Counted from the stretch's first letter, positions 26,569 through 35,384 are shown. The stretch is 64,000 nt of DNA from Rhizobium sp. WYJ-E13 (GCF_018987265.1 NZ_CP076853.1:1922001-1986000); one strand, 5' to 3'. A program made the numbers and translations. Notes: generated by a model not told the origin, from the letters alone.

Positions 26569-26766
26569 ATGAATGAGATGACTGCATCGGAGATGCTGAG
26601 GGATCCGCTGATCCGCCAAGTGCTGCGCGCCGACAGGATCAGCCTTGCCTCCTTCGCCACGCTGCTCGATACCGCCAGCCGGCGGCAGGCGCGTGGCCAC
26701 GAAACCGCTGGTCCGCAGCCTGCGGCTCCGCAGGCCCGGAGCGGCGAGGCTCTTTCCACCGTTTGA
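26569..26766 (+). CDS. Small hypothetical protein
   Basis: A 65-residue protein: MNEMTASEMLRDPLIRQVLR, a helix, then a Gln/Ala/Pro-rich tail ending SGEALSTV. GGAGGACAGGCG precedes the ATG at 26569. Its last ten codons and the following terminator are repeated at 27834-27926, after the RDD gene. Function unknown. Confidence 0.55.
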   Translation: MNEMTASEMLRDPLIRQVLRADRISLASFATLLDTASRRQARGHETAGPQPAAPQARSGEALSTV

Positions 26767-26824
26767 CGTTCCCCTGCCCGACCAGGGCAACCTTCGGCTC
26801 GCCCTAGCCAGGCGGGCTTTTTTC
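26734..26824 (+). repeat. Direct repeat copy 1: gene 3' end plus terminator
   Basis: The 91 bases start GCCCGGA, cover the codons for GEALSTV and stop, a CCCTG/CAGGG stem and a GCCC...GGGC stem with six T's. Copy 2 at 27834-27926 is about 87% identical by eye. The two bracket the RDD gene. Confidence 0.75.
26800..26823 (+). terminator. Rho-independent terminator of small gene
   Basis: GC-rich hairpin GCCCTAGCCAGGCGGGC followed by six T's, 34 bases after the stop of the 65-residue gene. Confidence 0.65.
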
Positions 26825-27013
26825 GCCATGCCCTCCAGAGCCAGGCAGCCCGGTGGCGATCGAGGCGACATTGACCATATGCGTGACCGATGTCGGAAAT
26901 GACTTAGGAATCTCTCGCACGCCAAGATTTACACGCCTAAGCAGAAAGAATACGACGTCCAATGGGAACGCGACTGTCTTCTTCAGTCGGATCGCATTGG
27001 GGGCAGAGTAAGC

Positions 27014-27817
27014 GTGGACATCAACATCACACAGGCTTCTCAGAGAACGTTGCAGCCGCGACTCTTTTGGCGGCGTGCAATCGCCTATCTGATCGACATG
27101 ACGATTTTTGAAATAGTGCTTGGGGCGGTCATGCTCATCGTTCCATTGAACTTCGAGATACCCCTCTTTCAGAGCACGCAGTGTGAGGTAGTAAGTTCTG
27201 GTCCATTGGTGGAAAAAGTCGAGCGCGAATGGCCGCTGAAGTCAGCAGAGACGAGAGTAAACCAAATCTGCCTGACCCGCGAAATTTTGGGCGTGGAGAG
27301 GCGGTTCTTCCGGACGACGGTCATCACTGACAATGCCGACGGCGGTTCTGCTTCTTGGCGCTCGGTATCGGTGGCGCTGGATCAAAACGGTGACCCGGTC
27401 GAAGGGATAGGGGATATTCTGGGACCGCTGGTCGGCGTTTTCCTTGTATCGCTTGCTTTTTCTTCCTTGAGTTCGAACGGTCGAAGAACGCTAGGCAAAA
27501 AGATCCTGGCGATACGGGTGGTCACTGTCGAGGGTACCCCACCGCATTTTCGCAGATCTTTGAAAAGAGAACTCTTGAAGTTTTCACCGTGGATCGCCTT
27601 TGTGGGCGTTGACTCAATCGTTGCCGCATCTACCTCGCAAAGCTTTGATACGATGATCCGTTCTGTACCCGACGGCGACGCAACTATCACTATTCAAATA
27701 GTGGTGGCTGTAGTCCTGAGCGTGCTCGCGCTGGTGTGGTGGCTCATGCCGCTCATCAGATGGCGAGGCCAGATGTTCTATGATCAACTAACCGGCTGCG
27801 CGGTACGCCGTACCTGA
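27014..27817 (+). CDS. RDD-domain membrane protein
   Basis: A 267-residue membrane protein. The N-terminal RDD signature is LFWRRAIAYLIDMTIFEIVL; the second is GRRTLGKKILAIRVV, and the end is FYDQLTGCAVR. Three or four membrane segments are predicted (near 20-45, 135-155, 190-205, 225-245) with an unusual loop of about 80 residues between the first two. The GTG start at 27014 gives the full domain. It is visibly less GC-rich than its neighbours and is bracketed by direct repeats, which suggests transfer. RDD proteins are thought to be transporters or Na+/H+ antiporters. Confidence 0.8.
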   Translation: MDINITQASQRTLQPRLFWRRAIAYLIDMTIFEIVLGAVMLIVPLNFEIPLFQSTQCEVVSSGPLVEKVEREWPLKSAETRVNQICLTREILGVERRFFRTTVITDNADGGSASWRSVSVALDQNGDPVEGIGDILGPLVGVFLVSLAFSSLSSNGRRTLGKKILAIRVVTVEGTPPHFRRSLKRELLKFSPWIAFVGVDSIVAASTSQSFDTMIRSVPDGDATITIQIVVAVVLSVLALVWWLMPLIRWRGQMFYDQLTGCAVRRT

Positions 27818-27833
27818 GACAAAGTGCGGTCCT

Positions 27834-27926
27834 GCCCGGACCGGCGAGGCTCTTTCAACCGTTTGATATCCCCTGCTCGACCAGGGCAGAAACCTTCGGT
27901 TCGCCCTAGCCAGGCGGGCTTTTTTC
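27834..27926 (+). repeat. Direct repeat copy 2: gene 3'-end fragment plus terminator
   Basis: The 93 bases encode GPARTGEALSTV and stop with no gene upstream, then the CCCTG/CAGGG stem and GCCC...GGGC hairpin with T6 at 27904-27925. It starts 17 bases after the RDD stop and also ends RDD transcription. Confidence 0.75.
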
Positions 27927-28049
27927 AAGCCACCCGCTGGCTCCCGCGCAGCCGGGGCGATGGCTGAAGCGCAAGGATATTCGGACATCGCCTGTCGGAT
28001 TCCCGCCCGGCCGCTCGTCTTCCAAACGTACAGATCATGGAGAACGATG

Positions 28050-28706
28050 ATGACGATCACCATTACCGCCTTCGAACGCTCGCCCGATCGCGGCAGGGGT
28101 CTTGCGCGCGACATGCGCGTTCGCTGGGCGCTCGAAGAAGTCGGCCAGCCCTATGAGGTCCGCCTCGTCTCGTTCAAGGCGATGAGAGAGCCCGCCCATC
28201 TGGCGCTTCAGCCTTTCGGGCAGATCCCGACCTATGAGGACGGCGCTCTCGCCCTCTTCGAATCCGGCGCGATCATCCTGCACATCGCCGAGCGCCATCC
28301 GGGCCTGCTGCCCGACGATGAAAACGCCCGCGCCCGCGCCATCGCCTGGATCTTCGCCGCCGTCTCGACGATGGAACCCGTCATCGTCGAGCGCGAAACC
28401 GCCAGATTCCAGGAGGGCAAGGAGCCCTGGTACGAGGAGCGCCTGGCCTACGTCCACGAGCGCATCCGCAAACGGCTCGGCGAACTCTCAACCCGGCTCG
28501 GCGCTGCCGACTGGCTGGACGGCGATTTCAGCGCCGGCGACCTGCAGATGATCTCGGTGCTCTTGAGGCTGGAGGGATCGCCCCTGCTGGATGAATATCC
28601 AAACCTCTGCGCCTATATCGCGCGCGGGCAGTCGCGCCCTGCATATAAGCGTGCTTTCGAGGCGCAGAAGGCGGTGTTCCTGGCCATATCGGCTGGCGGG
28701 CAATAG
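28050..28706 (+). CDS. Glutathione S-transferase family protein
   Basis: A 218-residue GST: thioredoxin-like N-terminus (VRWALEEVGQPYEVRLVSF; FGQIPTYEDGALALFESGAI) and a helical C-terminus with the GDFSAGDLQM N-capping/hydrophobic-staple motif. GGAG seven bases upstream favours the second of two adjacent ATGs. It conjugates or reduces electrophiles with glutathione; substrate unknown. Confidence 0.9.
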   Translation: MTITITAFERSPDRGRGLARDMRVRWALEEVGQPYEVRLVSFKAMREPAHLALQPFGQIPTYEDGALALFESGAIILHIAERHPGLLPDDENARARAIAWIFAAVSTMEPVIVERETARFQEGKEPWYEERLAYVHERIRKRLGELSTRLGAADWLDGDFSAGDLQMISVLLRLEGSPLLDEYPNLCAYIARGQSRPAYKRAFEAQKAVFLAISAGGQ

Positions 28707-28791
28707 TCCTGATAGGGCCAGTGGGCGGCAAAAGGCATGGCCGTTTTGCGTTATGAGCCGCTCGCGTTGCGATATCCGCGAGCGCGGCGCC

Positions 28792-29265
28792 CTAAAAGAA
28801 GAATCGCCCCTCGGCTTCATAGCCTTCTGGTTTTGGATCAGGAATGGCATGAAGCTTTTCCTTCATGTCAGCCCGAAGATAGGTGTCGAATACATAGCGT
28901 CTTCCGCGCCCCATAAGGTGCCTGCCCGTTTTCCGCTCGAGCCAGGCGCTGGCGGTCGCGCCGACGAATCTCCGGTACTGGACTCTGTTGGCTAACGGCT
29001 TGCTGAGACAGAATGTCTCGCGTTGGTTCCCTGAGGCTTCGGCCTGAGGGTGTTTCGAATGGTCATAGTTCCACCAGACCGAAACACGCAACTCGCCGTA
29101 GCTGATGCTCTCCCAGAGCACCACGGACGGATATCCGGCAATACCGGCAAACAGGTGACAATCCTCGTCGGTTGGACCGTTATCGGGCGGGGCAGCAAGG
29201 GATATTCCGCCCTGCTTGATCGCCTCGTTCATTCCCAAGACCAGCAATTTCCGGTAGCTGTCCAT
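28792..29265 (-). CDS. Hypothetical protein
   Basis: A 157-residue soluble protein (VLGMNEAIKQGGISLAAPP; YGELRVSVWWNYDHSKHPQ; aromatic end AEGRFFF). No signal peptide, membrane segment or domain is recognised. AGGAGAG precedes the ATG at 29265. It is convergent with the GST gene. Confidence 0.55.
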   Translation of the reverse strand: MDSYRKLLVLGMNEAIKQGGISLAAPPDNGPTDEDCHLFAGIAGYPSVVLWESISYGELRVSVWWNYDHSKHPQAEASGNQRETFCLSKPLANRVQYRRFVGATASAWLERKTGRHLMGRGRRYVFDTYLRADMKEKLHAIPDPKPEGYEAEGRFFF

Positions 29266-29622
29266 GAGCCTCTCTCCTGATTAACTGGCAATACCAGTGC
29301 ATAATTTTGGTTGAGGTGGTGGCAAACGAACGGCCGATCTGGAGGCGCAAAACCGTTCTGAAAGATCAAAAATATGCTGAATCTAAAATCGGGCGGCGCA
29401 TCCGGCGGATCAACCGGCGTGGCTTTGAAGCAGCCAGCGTGAGCAAACCAAACCTGCCGCCTGCCATCTGCAGGGACAACACCTTCGTCCGCCAAGCGTA
29501 AGAACTACCCGAGTGGATCTGGGAGCAGCGAGCCGACAAATCAATATTTTCACTGGTTCAGTCAAAGCGCGTGTGTCAGTGTTTTGCAACCGACAAGGCG
29601 CGTCTGGCGGTGAAGGTGGCAC
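29266..29622. other. Intergenic region upstream of gltS
   Basis: 357 bases with no convincing frame; an open frame at 29307-29501 is Arg-rich and has no ribosome-binding site. An AT-rich stretch near 29367-29387 may be promoter sequence. Confidence 0.4.
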
Positions 29623-30828
29623 ATGTCGACAATCGAGGTCCCGGGACTGCTGTCGTTCACCATAGCGATCCTCGTGTTCTTCGCCGGCGCGAATCTCAAT
29701 CGGCTCATCCCTGCCCTCACCCGCTGGAGCATCCCGGAGGCGGTCACGGGCGGGCTCCTGGCAGCCTTCGTGACGCTCGTCGCCTATGAGTTCTTCGACA
29801 TCGAGATCAGCTTCGCGCTTGGCGCACGCGACATGCTGCTGCTTTACTTTTTTACCGGCGTCGGCCTGAACGCGCGGGTCTCCGATCTCCTTGCCGGCGG
29901 CAAGCCGTTTCTCATCCTGCTGGCCCTCACGCTTGCGTTTCTCGTGATCCAGAACCTCATCTCCATGGGAGCCGGCGCGATGCTCGGTCTTCCGCCGGGC
30001 ATGGCGATCCTTCTCGGCTCGACCTCGCTGATCGGCGGACACGGCACGACGATTGCCTGGGCTCCGATCGTGTCGAGCCGTTTCGGTCTCACCAATGCTC
30101 TCGAAATCGGCATAGCCAGCGCAACGTTCGGCCTGGTCATCGCCAGCCTCATCGGCGGGCCGATCGCACAATATCTGATTACCCGGAATGGCCTGAGCGG
30201 CCCCAAGGACGAAGAGTTGACGATCGGCGTGCCGCGGGATGCCGTTGCCGGCCAGGAAGACGATGTCAGTTACATCAGCCTGTTGCGCACGTTGCTGGTC
30301 ACCAATATTGCAATCATCATCGGCTACGCCCTGCACGAGATCATCCTGGAAGCCGGCATCAATCTGCCGCTCTTCGTCGTCTGTCTGCTGGTCGCCATCG
30401 CGATGACGAACAGCATTCCGATCCTGGCGCCGCGCCTGCCCTGGCCGACGCACACCCGCGGTCTGGCGCTCATATCCGATCTCTCGCTGAACGTGTTCCT
30501 GGCGATGTCCTTGATGAGCATGCAGTTGTGGGGCCTGAGCGGGCTCGGCCTTTCGCTGGCGATCGTGCTGGCGGTGCAGACGCTTGCTGCCGTCGTCTAC
30601 ATCATCTTCGTCGTGTTTCCGGCCATGGGGCGCAACTACAATGCGGCGGTCATTTCCGCCGGCTTTAGCGGGATTTCGCTCGGCGCTACTCCCACGGCAA
30701 TCGCCAACATGACGGCGGTCACCAAAATCCACGGAGCAGCGACCGTCGCATTCATCATCCTGCCGCTTGTCTCCGCATTCTTCATCGATCTTGCAAACGC
30801 AGCCGTGCTTGGGTTCCTTGTCCGGTGA
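29623..30828 (+). CDS. gltS: Sodium/glutamate symporter
   Basis: A 401-residue GltS-family carrier with two homologous halves of about five membrane segments. Family motifs are STSLIGGHGTTIAWAP near residue 130 and the equivalent SAGFSGISLGATPTAIANM near 345, the re-entrant loops that bind substrate and Na+. It imports glutamate with sodium across the inner membrane. GGTGAAGGTGG precedes the ATG. It is convergent with an SDR gene. Confidence 0.92.
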   Translation: MSTIEVPGLLSFTIAILVFFAGANLNRLIPALTRWSIPEAVTGGLLAAFVTLVAYEFFDIEISFALGARDMLLLYFFTGVGLNARVSDLLAGGKPFLILLALTLAFLVIQNLISMGAGAMLGLPPGMAILLGSTSLIGGHGTTIAWAPIVSSRFGLTNALEIGIASATFGLVIASLIGGPIAQYLITRNGLSGPKDEELTIGVPRDAVAGQEDDVSYISLLRTLLVTNIAIIIGYALHEIILEAGINLPLFVVCLLVAIAMTNSIPILAPRLPWPTHTRGLALISDLSLNVFLAMSLMSMQLWGLSGLGLSLAIVLAVQTLAAVVYIIFVVFPAMGRNYNAAVISAGFSGISLGATPTAIANMTAVTKIHGAATVAFIILPLVSAFFIDLANAAVLGFLVR

Positions 30829-30950
30829 TTGGTCCTGCGCGCTTTGTGCCGTGATGTGAGGAGATCGCAACGGCGGGCTATGCGTAGAACAAAGCTCATC
30901 TTGAGCGGGGCCAGCGATGTTGCCGCTGGCACCTTATGATGGCCTGTTGA

Positions 30951-31679
30951 TCAATGCGGGTAGCGACTGGCTGGCAGGATCGACTCGACACGAGACCGGT
31001 CGGCGGCCATCGACCAGATTTCCTCGGCAAGTACGTCGGGATCGATTGTCGTCAAGCGCGGATCATCGAGCGGCATGCCACTTGCCGCCGCGACTCGAAG
31101 GCCGGTGGAGTTGTCGATCATGGCACCGATGTGGAGCATCCCGGCGAACACGCCGCGCGCCTTGATCTCTTCGTGGAGGCCGAGGATGTAATTGCGCGTG
31201 GCGGCAAAGGCCGGGCCTGGGCCGCTCAATCCGGGCATTGGCGTTACCGCCGAAAGACCGTCCGCGACGATGATCGCCCCATTGCCGCGAGCAAGCATAC
31301 CCGGCAATACCGCACGGACGACTTCGATTGGAGCCAAGGTCAGGATATTGACGAGTTCCTTGAGCAAGGCGGTCGTCAGATCGACAGCCGGAAGCATACG
31401 AAAGCTGCCGACAGGCGCGAAAACGGCGGTGTGAATTGGACCCGACTTACCCTCGATCTTTTCCACCAGAGCCGCGATTGCGTCGATCTCATCGAGATCG
31501 CCGGGAAAGGCAGTTGCGTCTATGCCCTGCGCCGACAGCTCGGACACCCTCTGGTCAAGAGACTGCGCGTTGCGGGCGACGAGGGCGACGCGGAATCCGG
31601 CCTTTCCATAGCGCCTTGCGACGGAAGCACCCAACCCTGTGCCGGCACCAAAAATCGCGATTGTTTTCTGGTCAGTCAT
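30951..31679 (-). CDS. SDR-family oxidoreductase (atypical)
   Basis: A 242-residue short-chain dehydrogenase-like protein with AIFGAGTGLGASVARRYGKAG as cofactor loop and ALVARN for the NADP phosphate. The usual NNAG is VFAPVG and the Tyr-Xaa3-Lys pair is not obvious (AFAATRNYILGLHEE), so activity may be altered. It is divergent from an HxlR gene, the usual inducible arrangement. Confidence 0.85.
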   Translation of the reverse strand: MTDQKTIAIFGAGTGLGASVARRYGKAGFRVALVARNAQSLDQRVSELSAQGIDATAFPGDLDEIDAIAALVEKIEGKSGPIHTAVFAPVGSFRMLPAVDLTTALLKELVNILTLAPIEVVRAVLPGMLARGNGAIIVADGLSAVTPMPGLSGPGPAFAATRNYILGLHEEIKARGVFAGMLHIGAMIDNSTGLRVAAASGMPLDDPRLTTIDPDVLAEEIWSMAADRSRVESILPASRYPH

Positions 31680-31693
31680 GACATCTCCTGTGG

Positions 31694-31712
31694 TAGTATG
31701 TTTTGCTGACTA
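31694..31712. promoter_or_regulatory. Candidate HxlR site
   Basis: TAGTATGTTTTGCTGACTA is 19 bp with TAGT/ACTA ends, in the 89-bp SDR/HxlR interval. It has the size of the better-matched pair at 34561 and 34599, but the arms are short. Confidence 0.25.
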
Positions 31713-31768
31713 GATATGTCTGCCAGACTGCATCGGCACAAGAACGCATAAATTTAGGGCCTGGTCAC

Positions 31769-32152
31769 ATGGATTTACCTACCCCGCCGCCGCAACCGGG
31801 AACGAGCATGGACTGTCGTTCAATCAGCCAGATGCTTGGCCGCATTGGTGACAAGTGGACGATCATGACGATCACGATGCTGCTGGATGGTCCAAGGAGA
31901 TTTAACGAACTGCGCCGCCTTATCGGGGGCATCAGCCAGCAGATGCTGACACGGACTTTGCGCGCCCTTGAAAACGATGGTCTCGTTTCCAGAAAAGTCT
32001 ATCCGACAATCCCGCCTCAGGTGGAATATAGTCTTACCACCCTCGGCAGGTCCCTTGCCGAGCCTTTAACGCAGCTGACGCGCTGGGTTCTGTCGAATAT
32101 GAATGAAATTGAGCGCAATCGCCTGGAAGCGACCACAGATACCGACAGATGA
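31769..32152 (+). CDS. HxlR-family regulator
   Basis: A 127-residue winged-helix protein: CRSISQMLGRIGDKWTIMTI, the HxlR signature, then FNELRRLIGGISQQMLTRTL and a wing before YSLTTLGRSLAEPL. The single Cys near residue 17 could act as a redox or electrophile sensor, as in related YodB/HypR proteins. It is divergent from the SDR gene and probably represses it. Confidence 0.9.
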   Translation: MDLPTPPPQPGTSMDCRSISQMLGRIGDKWTIMTITMLLDGPRRFNELRRLIGGISQQMLTRTLRALENDGLVSRKVYPTIPPQVEYSLTTLGRSLAEPLTQLTRWVLSNMNEIERNRLEATTDTDR

Positions 32153-32188
32153 GAGCGCCGGGCAACCGGACCTCCGGCCATCATTGCC

Positions 32189-33097
32189 TCAGCGCCCCCC
32201 GCCCAAAGGCGGCGGAGCCTCCACGAAACAATCGATCAGCATCTCCGTGAGGACGCGGATCTTCCGTGCGGGATGCGGCCCCGCCGGGCGGACGAGATAG
32301 ATGCCCGCCGGCGGTGGCGGATAGCGGGTCATGACCGGCACCAGCGCGCCGGAAGCGATATACTCATGCGTTACGCCTTCGGGGATCCAGGCTATGCCGA
32401 GCCCCGCCAGGGCGGCGGCCGCAAGAGCGAGCGCGTTGTCGGCCTTGAAGCGTCCCCGCGGATGAACCGTGACGATCTCGTCTCCGTCGAGGAATTGCCA
32501 GGGTTCCGTTCCCTGCATGAGGGCCTCATGGCCGGCGAGATCCTCCGGCGTCTCGGGGGCGCCATGCCTCCTGATATAGTCCGGACTTGCGACCAGCTTT
32601 CCGTAGAGCGGGCCGATGCGTCTTGCGACCATGTTGGAATCCGGCAGATAGCCGACCCGGATCGCGCAATCGAAACCCTCGGCGATGAGATCGACGAAGC
32701 GATCGCTGTAGGAGGCATGGATATGCAGTTCAGGATGGCGTTGCGCCATCTGCGCCAGCACGTGTGCGAAGTGGCTGGGGCCGAAGGACAGCGGCACGGC
32801 AACACGCAGCCTGCCGCGCAGGTCACCGGAAGGCAGGATCGTTTCCCTGGCCGCGTCGATCTCCGCACCGATCCTTGCCGCATGGTCCCGAAAGGTGATC
32901 CCCGCTTCCGTGAGCGCCGCGCCGCGTGTCGTCCGTGCCAGAAGCTGGACGCCGAGTTCGGCTTCGAGCCGGATGAGCCGCCGGCTGACCATCGACTTGG
33001 AGATGCCGAGCCGCCGCGCGGCGGGCGAAACACCCCCGGCATCGGCAACTTCCACGAATGTCCTGAGATCTTCGATTTCCAATTCAGCGTTCCCCAT
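32189..33097 (-). CDS. LysR-family regulator
   Basis: A 302-residue LTTR with the HTH LRTFVEVADAGGVSPAARRL and SKSMVSRRLIRLEAELGVQL. The effector domain starts near GRLRVAVPLSFG. The start at 33097 (MGNAELE) gives the normal LTTR N-terminus. It is divergent from the YcaC-like isochorismatase gene, its likely target. Confidence 0.9.
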   Translation of the reverse strand: MGNAELEIEDLRTFVEVADAGGVSPAARRLGISKSMVSRRLIRLEAELGVQLLARTTRGAALTEAGITFRDHAARIGAEIDAARETILPSGDLRGRLRVAVPLSFGPSHFAHVLAQMAQRHPELHIHASYSDRFVDLIAEGFDCAIRVGYLPDSNMVARRIGPLYGKLVASPDYIRRHGAPETPEDLAGHEALMQGTEPWQFLDGDEIVTVHPRGRFKADNALALAAAALAGLGIAWIPEGVTHEYIASGALVPVMTRYPPPPAGIYLVRPAGPHPARKIRVLTEMLIDCFVEAPPPLGGGR

Positions 33098-33257
33098 TTT
33101 GCGACACAGCTTGGCACCGTTGCAGGCTACCGTATCGAAAGCGGCAATGACAGTGTGCGTTTCGCAGGCGGCGCCGCTGTCAGCGCATGTCTGCCCTGGT
33201 TTCGAGACATCGATCCAAACCGAACTCACACACAAAACGGCAGCAGAGGATCTATTC

Positions 33258-33905
33258 ATGACCTTTCGTAATGGCCTTGCCTCGCTTCTTCGTCCCGAAG
33301 ATTCCGTCCTCGTTCTGATCGACCACCAGCCCTACCAGCTCGCAAACCTGAACAGCCACGATCCGCAAGCTGTGGTCAACAATACGACCGCGCTGGCGAA
33401 GCTGGCAAAAGCCTTCAATGTTCCGACCATTCTCACCAGCGTGATCGCGGCGCGCGGTGGACTTCTCTTCAAGCAGATCACCGACGTATTTCCGGACCAG
33501 GATGTCATCGATCGCACCTGGGTGAACACCTGGCAGGACGAGAATGTGGTAAACGTCGTCAAGGCGACCGGCCGCAAGCAGCTGATTATCGCCGGCCTGT
33601 GGACCGAGGTCTGCGTCGCAATGCCGGTCATCCAGGCCGCCGGCGAAGGCTGGGACGTGACCGTGATCACCGACGCGTCGGGCGGAGTTTCGAAGGAGTC
33701 TCACGAAGTCGCCGTCCAGCGAATGATCGCGGCCGGCGCGAACCCGATGACCGTGATGGCGCTCGCTGGCGAATGGCAACGCGATTGGGCGCGCACCGAG
33801 CATGTCGAGGAGCTGACCGAGATTCTCATCCAGCACTTCGCCGGCAGCGGCATCGCCTATCTCTGGGAACAGCAGCTCCTCAATACGCCGGTGCCTGCCG
33901 CATAA
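33258..33905 (+). CDS. YcaC-like isochorismatase-family hydrolase
   Basis: A 215-residue cysteine hydrolase. Asp is in VLVLIDHQPYQL, Lys near 85 and nucleophile Cys in GLWTEVCVAMP. The stretch MTVMALAGEWQRDWAR is typical of the YcaC group, whose substrate is unknown and which differs from true isochorismatases. AGAGGA precedes the ATG at 33258. Confidence 0.9.
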   Translation: MTFRNGLASLLRPEDSVLVLIDHQPYQLANLNSHDPQAVVNNTTALAKLAKAFNVPTILTSVIAARGGLLFKQITDVFPDQDVIDRTWVNTWQDENVVNVVKATGRKQLIIAGLWTEVCVAMPVIQAAGEGWDVTVITDASGGVSKESHEVAVQRMIAAGANPMTVMALAGEWQRDWARTEHVEELTEILIQHFAGSGIAYLWEQQLLNTPVPAA

Positions 33906-33907
33906 TT

Positions 33908-33998
33908 CCTTAAATCGGAATCGATTTAAGGACAAAATTATGCAGAAACTCAAAGTGTTACAGCGTCCTTTGCGCGACGCGCGGCGCTGTAATAACGC
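33908..33998. repeat. RIME-like element with perfect hairpin
   Basis: CCTTAAATCG (33908-33917) and CGATTTAAGG (33922-33931) form a 10-bp stem with a GAAT loop straight after the hydrolase stop. A GTGTTACAGCG...CGCTGTAATAAC module follows, the hallmark of rhizobial mosaic repeats. The hairpin may also act as a terminator. Confidence 0.7.
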
Positions 33999-34013
33999 AG
34001 GCTGATGTGAGCG

Positions 34014-34080
34014 GGGATGACGGGAACCCGAATGAAGCGATACGAAAACGTTCGTCGCTTATCCGAGGCTCGTCATCCCC
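34014..34080. repeat. Long imperfect palindrome
   Basis: GGGGATGACG (34015-34024) pairs with CGTCATCCCC (34071-34080), with AAGCG...CGCTT and ACGAA/TTCGT nested inside. It sits between convergent genes and could serve as a bidirectional terminator. Confidence 0.55.
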
Positions 34081-34081
34081 A

Positions 34082-34537
34082 TCAGTTGGACGGGAGCGCT
34101 TCAATACGAAACTGCCGGGGTCCCAGGGGTCGGCCATCCCCGGCCGCAAGCTGAAGCTTCTGCAAGGGTTGCCCGTTCAGGCTGTCCACGATTGCATAGT
34201 TCAGTTCACCCTCCGCAAAGCAATGCTCCTCCCCCCATTGCCAGAGAGCAACGAGGACCACACTCAGCTCGTAGCCTTTCGGCGTCAGAAGATAGAGATG
34301 GCTGAGTGCGGAGTCGGGGTCCGGCTCCACGGTAAATATCCCCTCCTCCACGAGCTTTCGCAGGCGAACCGACAGGATGTTCTTTGCGAGCCCGAGGCTC
34401 TTCTGGAATTCGGAAAACCGTCGAAGCCCCTTGAAAGCCTCCCTGATGATGAGGAGCGACCACCAATCTCCGACCGCTTGCAGAGACCGAGCGATCCCGC
34501 ACTGGGCGTTCCCCATGTCAGTTCGCCTGCCCTTCAT
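34082..34537 (-). CDS. HxlR-family regulator
   Basis: A 151-residue winged-helix protein: CGIARSLQAVGDWWSLLII is the family signature, followed by FSEFQKSLGLAKNILSVRL. It has a longer C-terminus than the other two HxlR proteins here. The Cys in NAQCGI is conserved in sensor-type members. ATG 34537 follows AAGG; 34552 and 34516 are alternatives. It is divergent from the 240-residue gene at 34649, with two 19-bp palindromes between them. Confidence 0.88.
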   Translation of the reverse strand: MKGRRTDMGNAQCGIARSLQAVGDWWSLLIIREAFKGLRRFSEFQKSLGLAKNILSVRLRKLVEEGIFTVEPDPDSALSHLYLLTPKGYELSVVLVALWQWGEEHCFAEGELNYAIVDSLNGQPLQKLQLAAGDGRPLGPRQFRIEALPSN

Positions 34538-34560
34538 TGTCTCGCCTTTCATCCAAATAA

Positions 34561-34617
34561 TGGTTGCAAAGTTAAACCAATTGGAGATAGATGTCGATAG
34601 GTTTCAAAATTAAACCT
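34561..34617. promoter_or_regulatory. Paired 19-bp palindromes (HxlR operators)
   Basis: TGGTTGCAAAGTTAAACCA (34561-34579) and AGGTTTCAAAATTAAACCT (34599-34617) are alike in size and sequence, have inverted ends and lie 38 bp apart between the HxlR gene and its divergent neighbour. Confidence 0.6.
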
Positions 34618-34648
34618 TTATGATCATCACGAACAGGAGGGTCTTGGA

Positions 34649-35371
34649 TTGACCGACCTATTGGATCTCGCAATCGAAGCGCATGGCGGCCTGCAACGCT
34701 GGCAGCAGATCGAGCAATTGCATGCGCATATCAAAGTTGGCGGCGCGGTCTGGCATGTGAAGGGCTGGCCGGATGTCTATGCCGACATCCACACGTCCAT
34801 CTCCACCCGTCGTCCGCACACCGAATTCACGCCCTTCCTGGAGAAAGGGCAGCATTGCGTCTGGGAGCCGGAGCGAACGGCTGTCGTTGCGGACAGCGGC
34901 GACGTCATCGAGCAACGCCTCGCGCCGCGCTCCTTCTTCGAAGGGCATACGATCACCACGCCCTGGGACCGGCAGCATCTGATCTATTTCACCGGCTATG
35001 CCATGTGGACCTATCTGACGACGCCGTTCCTCTTCACGCTTCCCGGTTTCAGGACGGAGGAGATCGAGCCGTGGCAGGAAGAGGATGAAATCTGGCGCCG
35101 GCTGCAGGTAACCTTCCCGTCAACCATCCCCAGCCATTCCACCGTGCAGACCTTCTATTTCAATGCGGACGGTCTGCTGCGGCGCCATGACTACAGCGTC
35201 GACATCATGGGCGGCACCAGGAGCGCCAACTATGCAAGCGACGTCAGGAGTTTCGCCGGTCTGATGATCCCGACGAAGCGCAGGGTTTACGCAACCGGTC
35301 CGGACAACCGGCCCATCCTCGATCGGGTCGCTGTCTCGATCGACCTGCTCGACGTCGGCATCGAGCCGTAG
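34649..35371 (+). CDS. Hypothetical protein, HxlR-linked
   Basis: A 240-residue soluble protein (AIEAHGGLQRWQQIEQLHAH; HTEFTPFLEKGQHCVWEPER; PTKRRVYATGPDNRPILD). The layout, with many beta strands and an N-terminal helix HGG-RW, recalls lipoprotein-carrier-like folds but I know no name. The start is TTG at 34649, with AGGAGG eight bases upstream. It is the likely target of the divergent HxlR protein. Confidence 0.7.
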   Translation: MTDLLDLAIEAHGGLQRWQQIEQLHAHIKVGGAVWHVKGWPDVYADIHTSISTRRPHTEFTPFLEKGQHCVWEPERTAVVADSGDVIEQRLAPRSFFEGHTITTPWDRQHLIYFTGYAMWTYLTTPFLFTLPGFRTEEIEPWQEEDEIWRRLQVTFPSTIPSHSTVQTFYFNADGLLRRHDYSVDIMGGTRSANYASDVRSFAGLMIPTKRRVYATGPDNRPILDRVAVSIDLLDVGIEP

Positions 35372-35384
35372 CGGCCGGCTGAGC

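Noticed and set aside
26425..26925. Minus-strand frame sharing text with another at 27788-28114
   Set aside because: The similarity is explained by the direct repeats read in antisense.
29410..30870. 486-residue frame antisense to gltS
   Set aside because: Charged low-complexity composition mirroring the membrane codons of GltS; no ribosome-binding site or domain.
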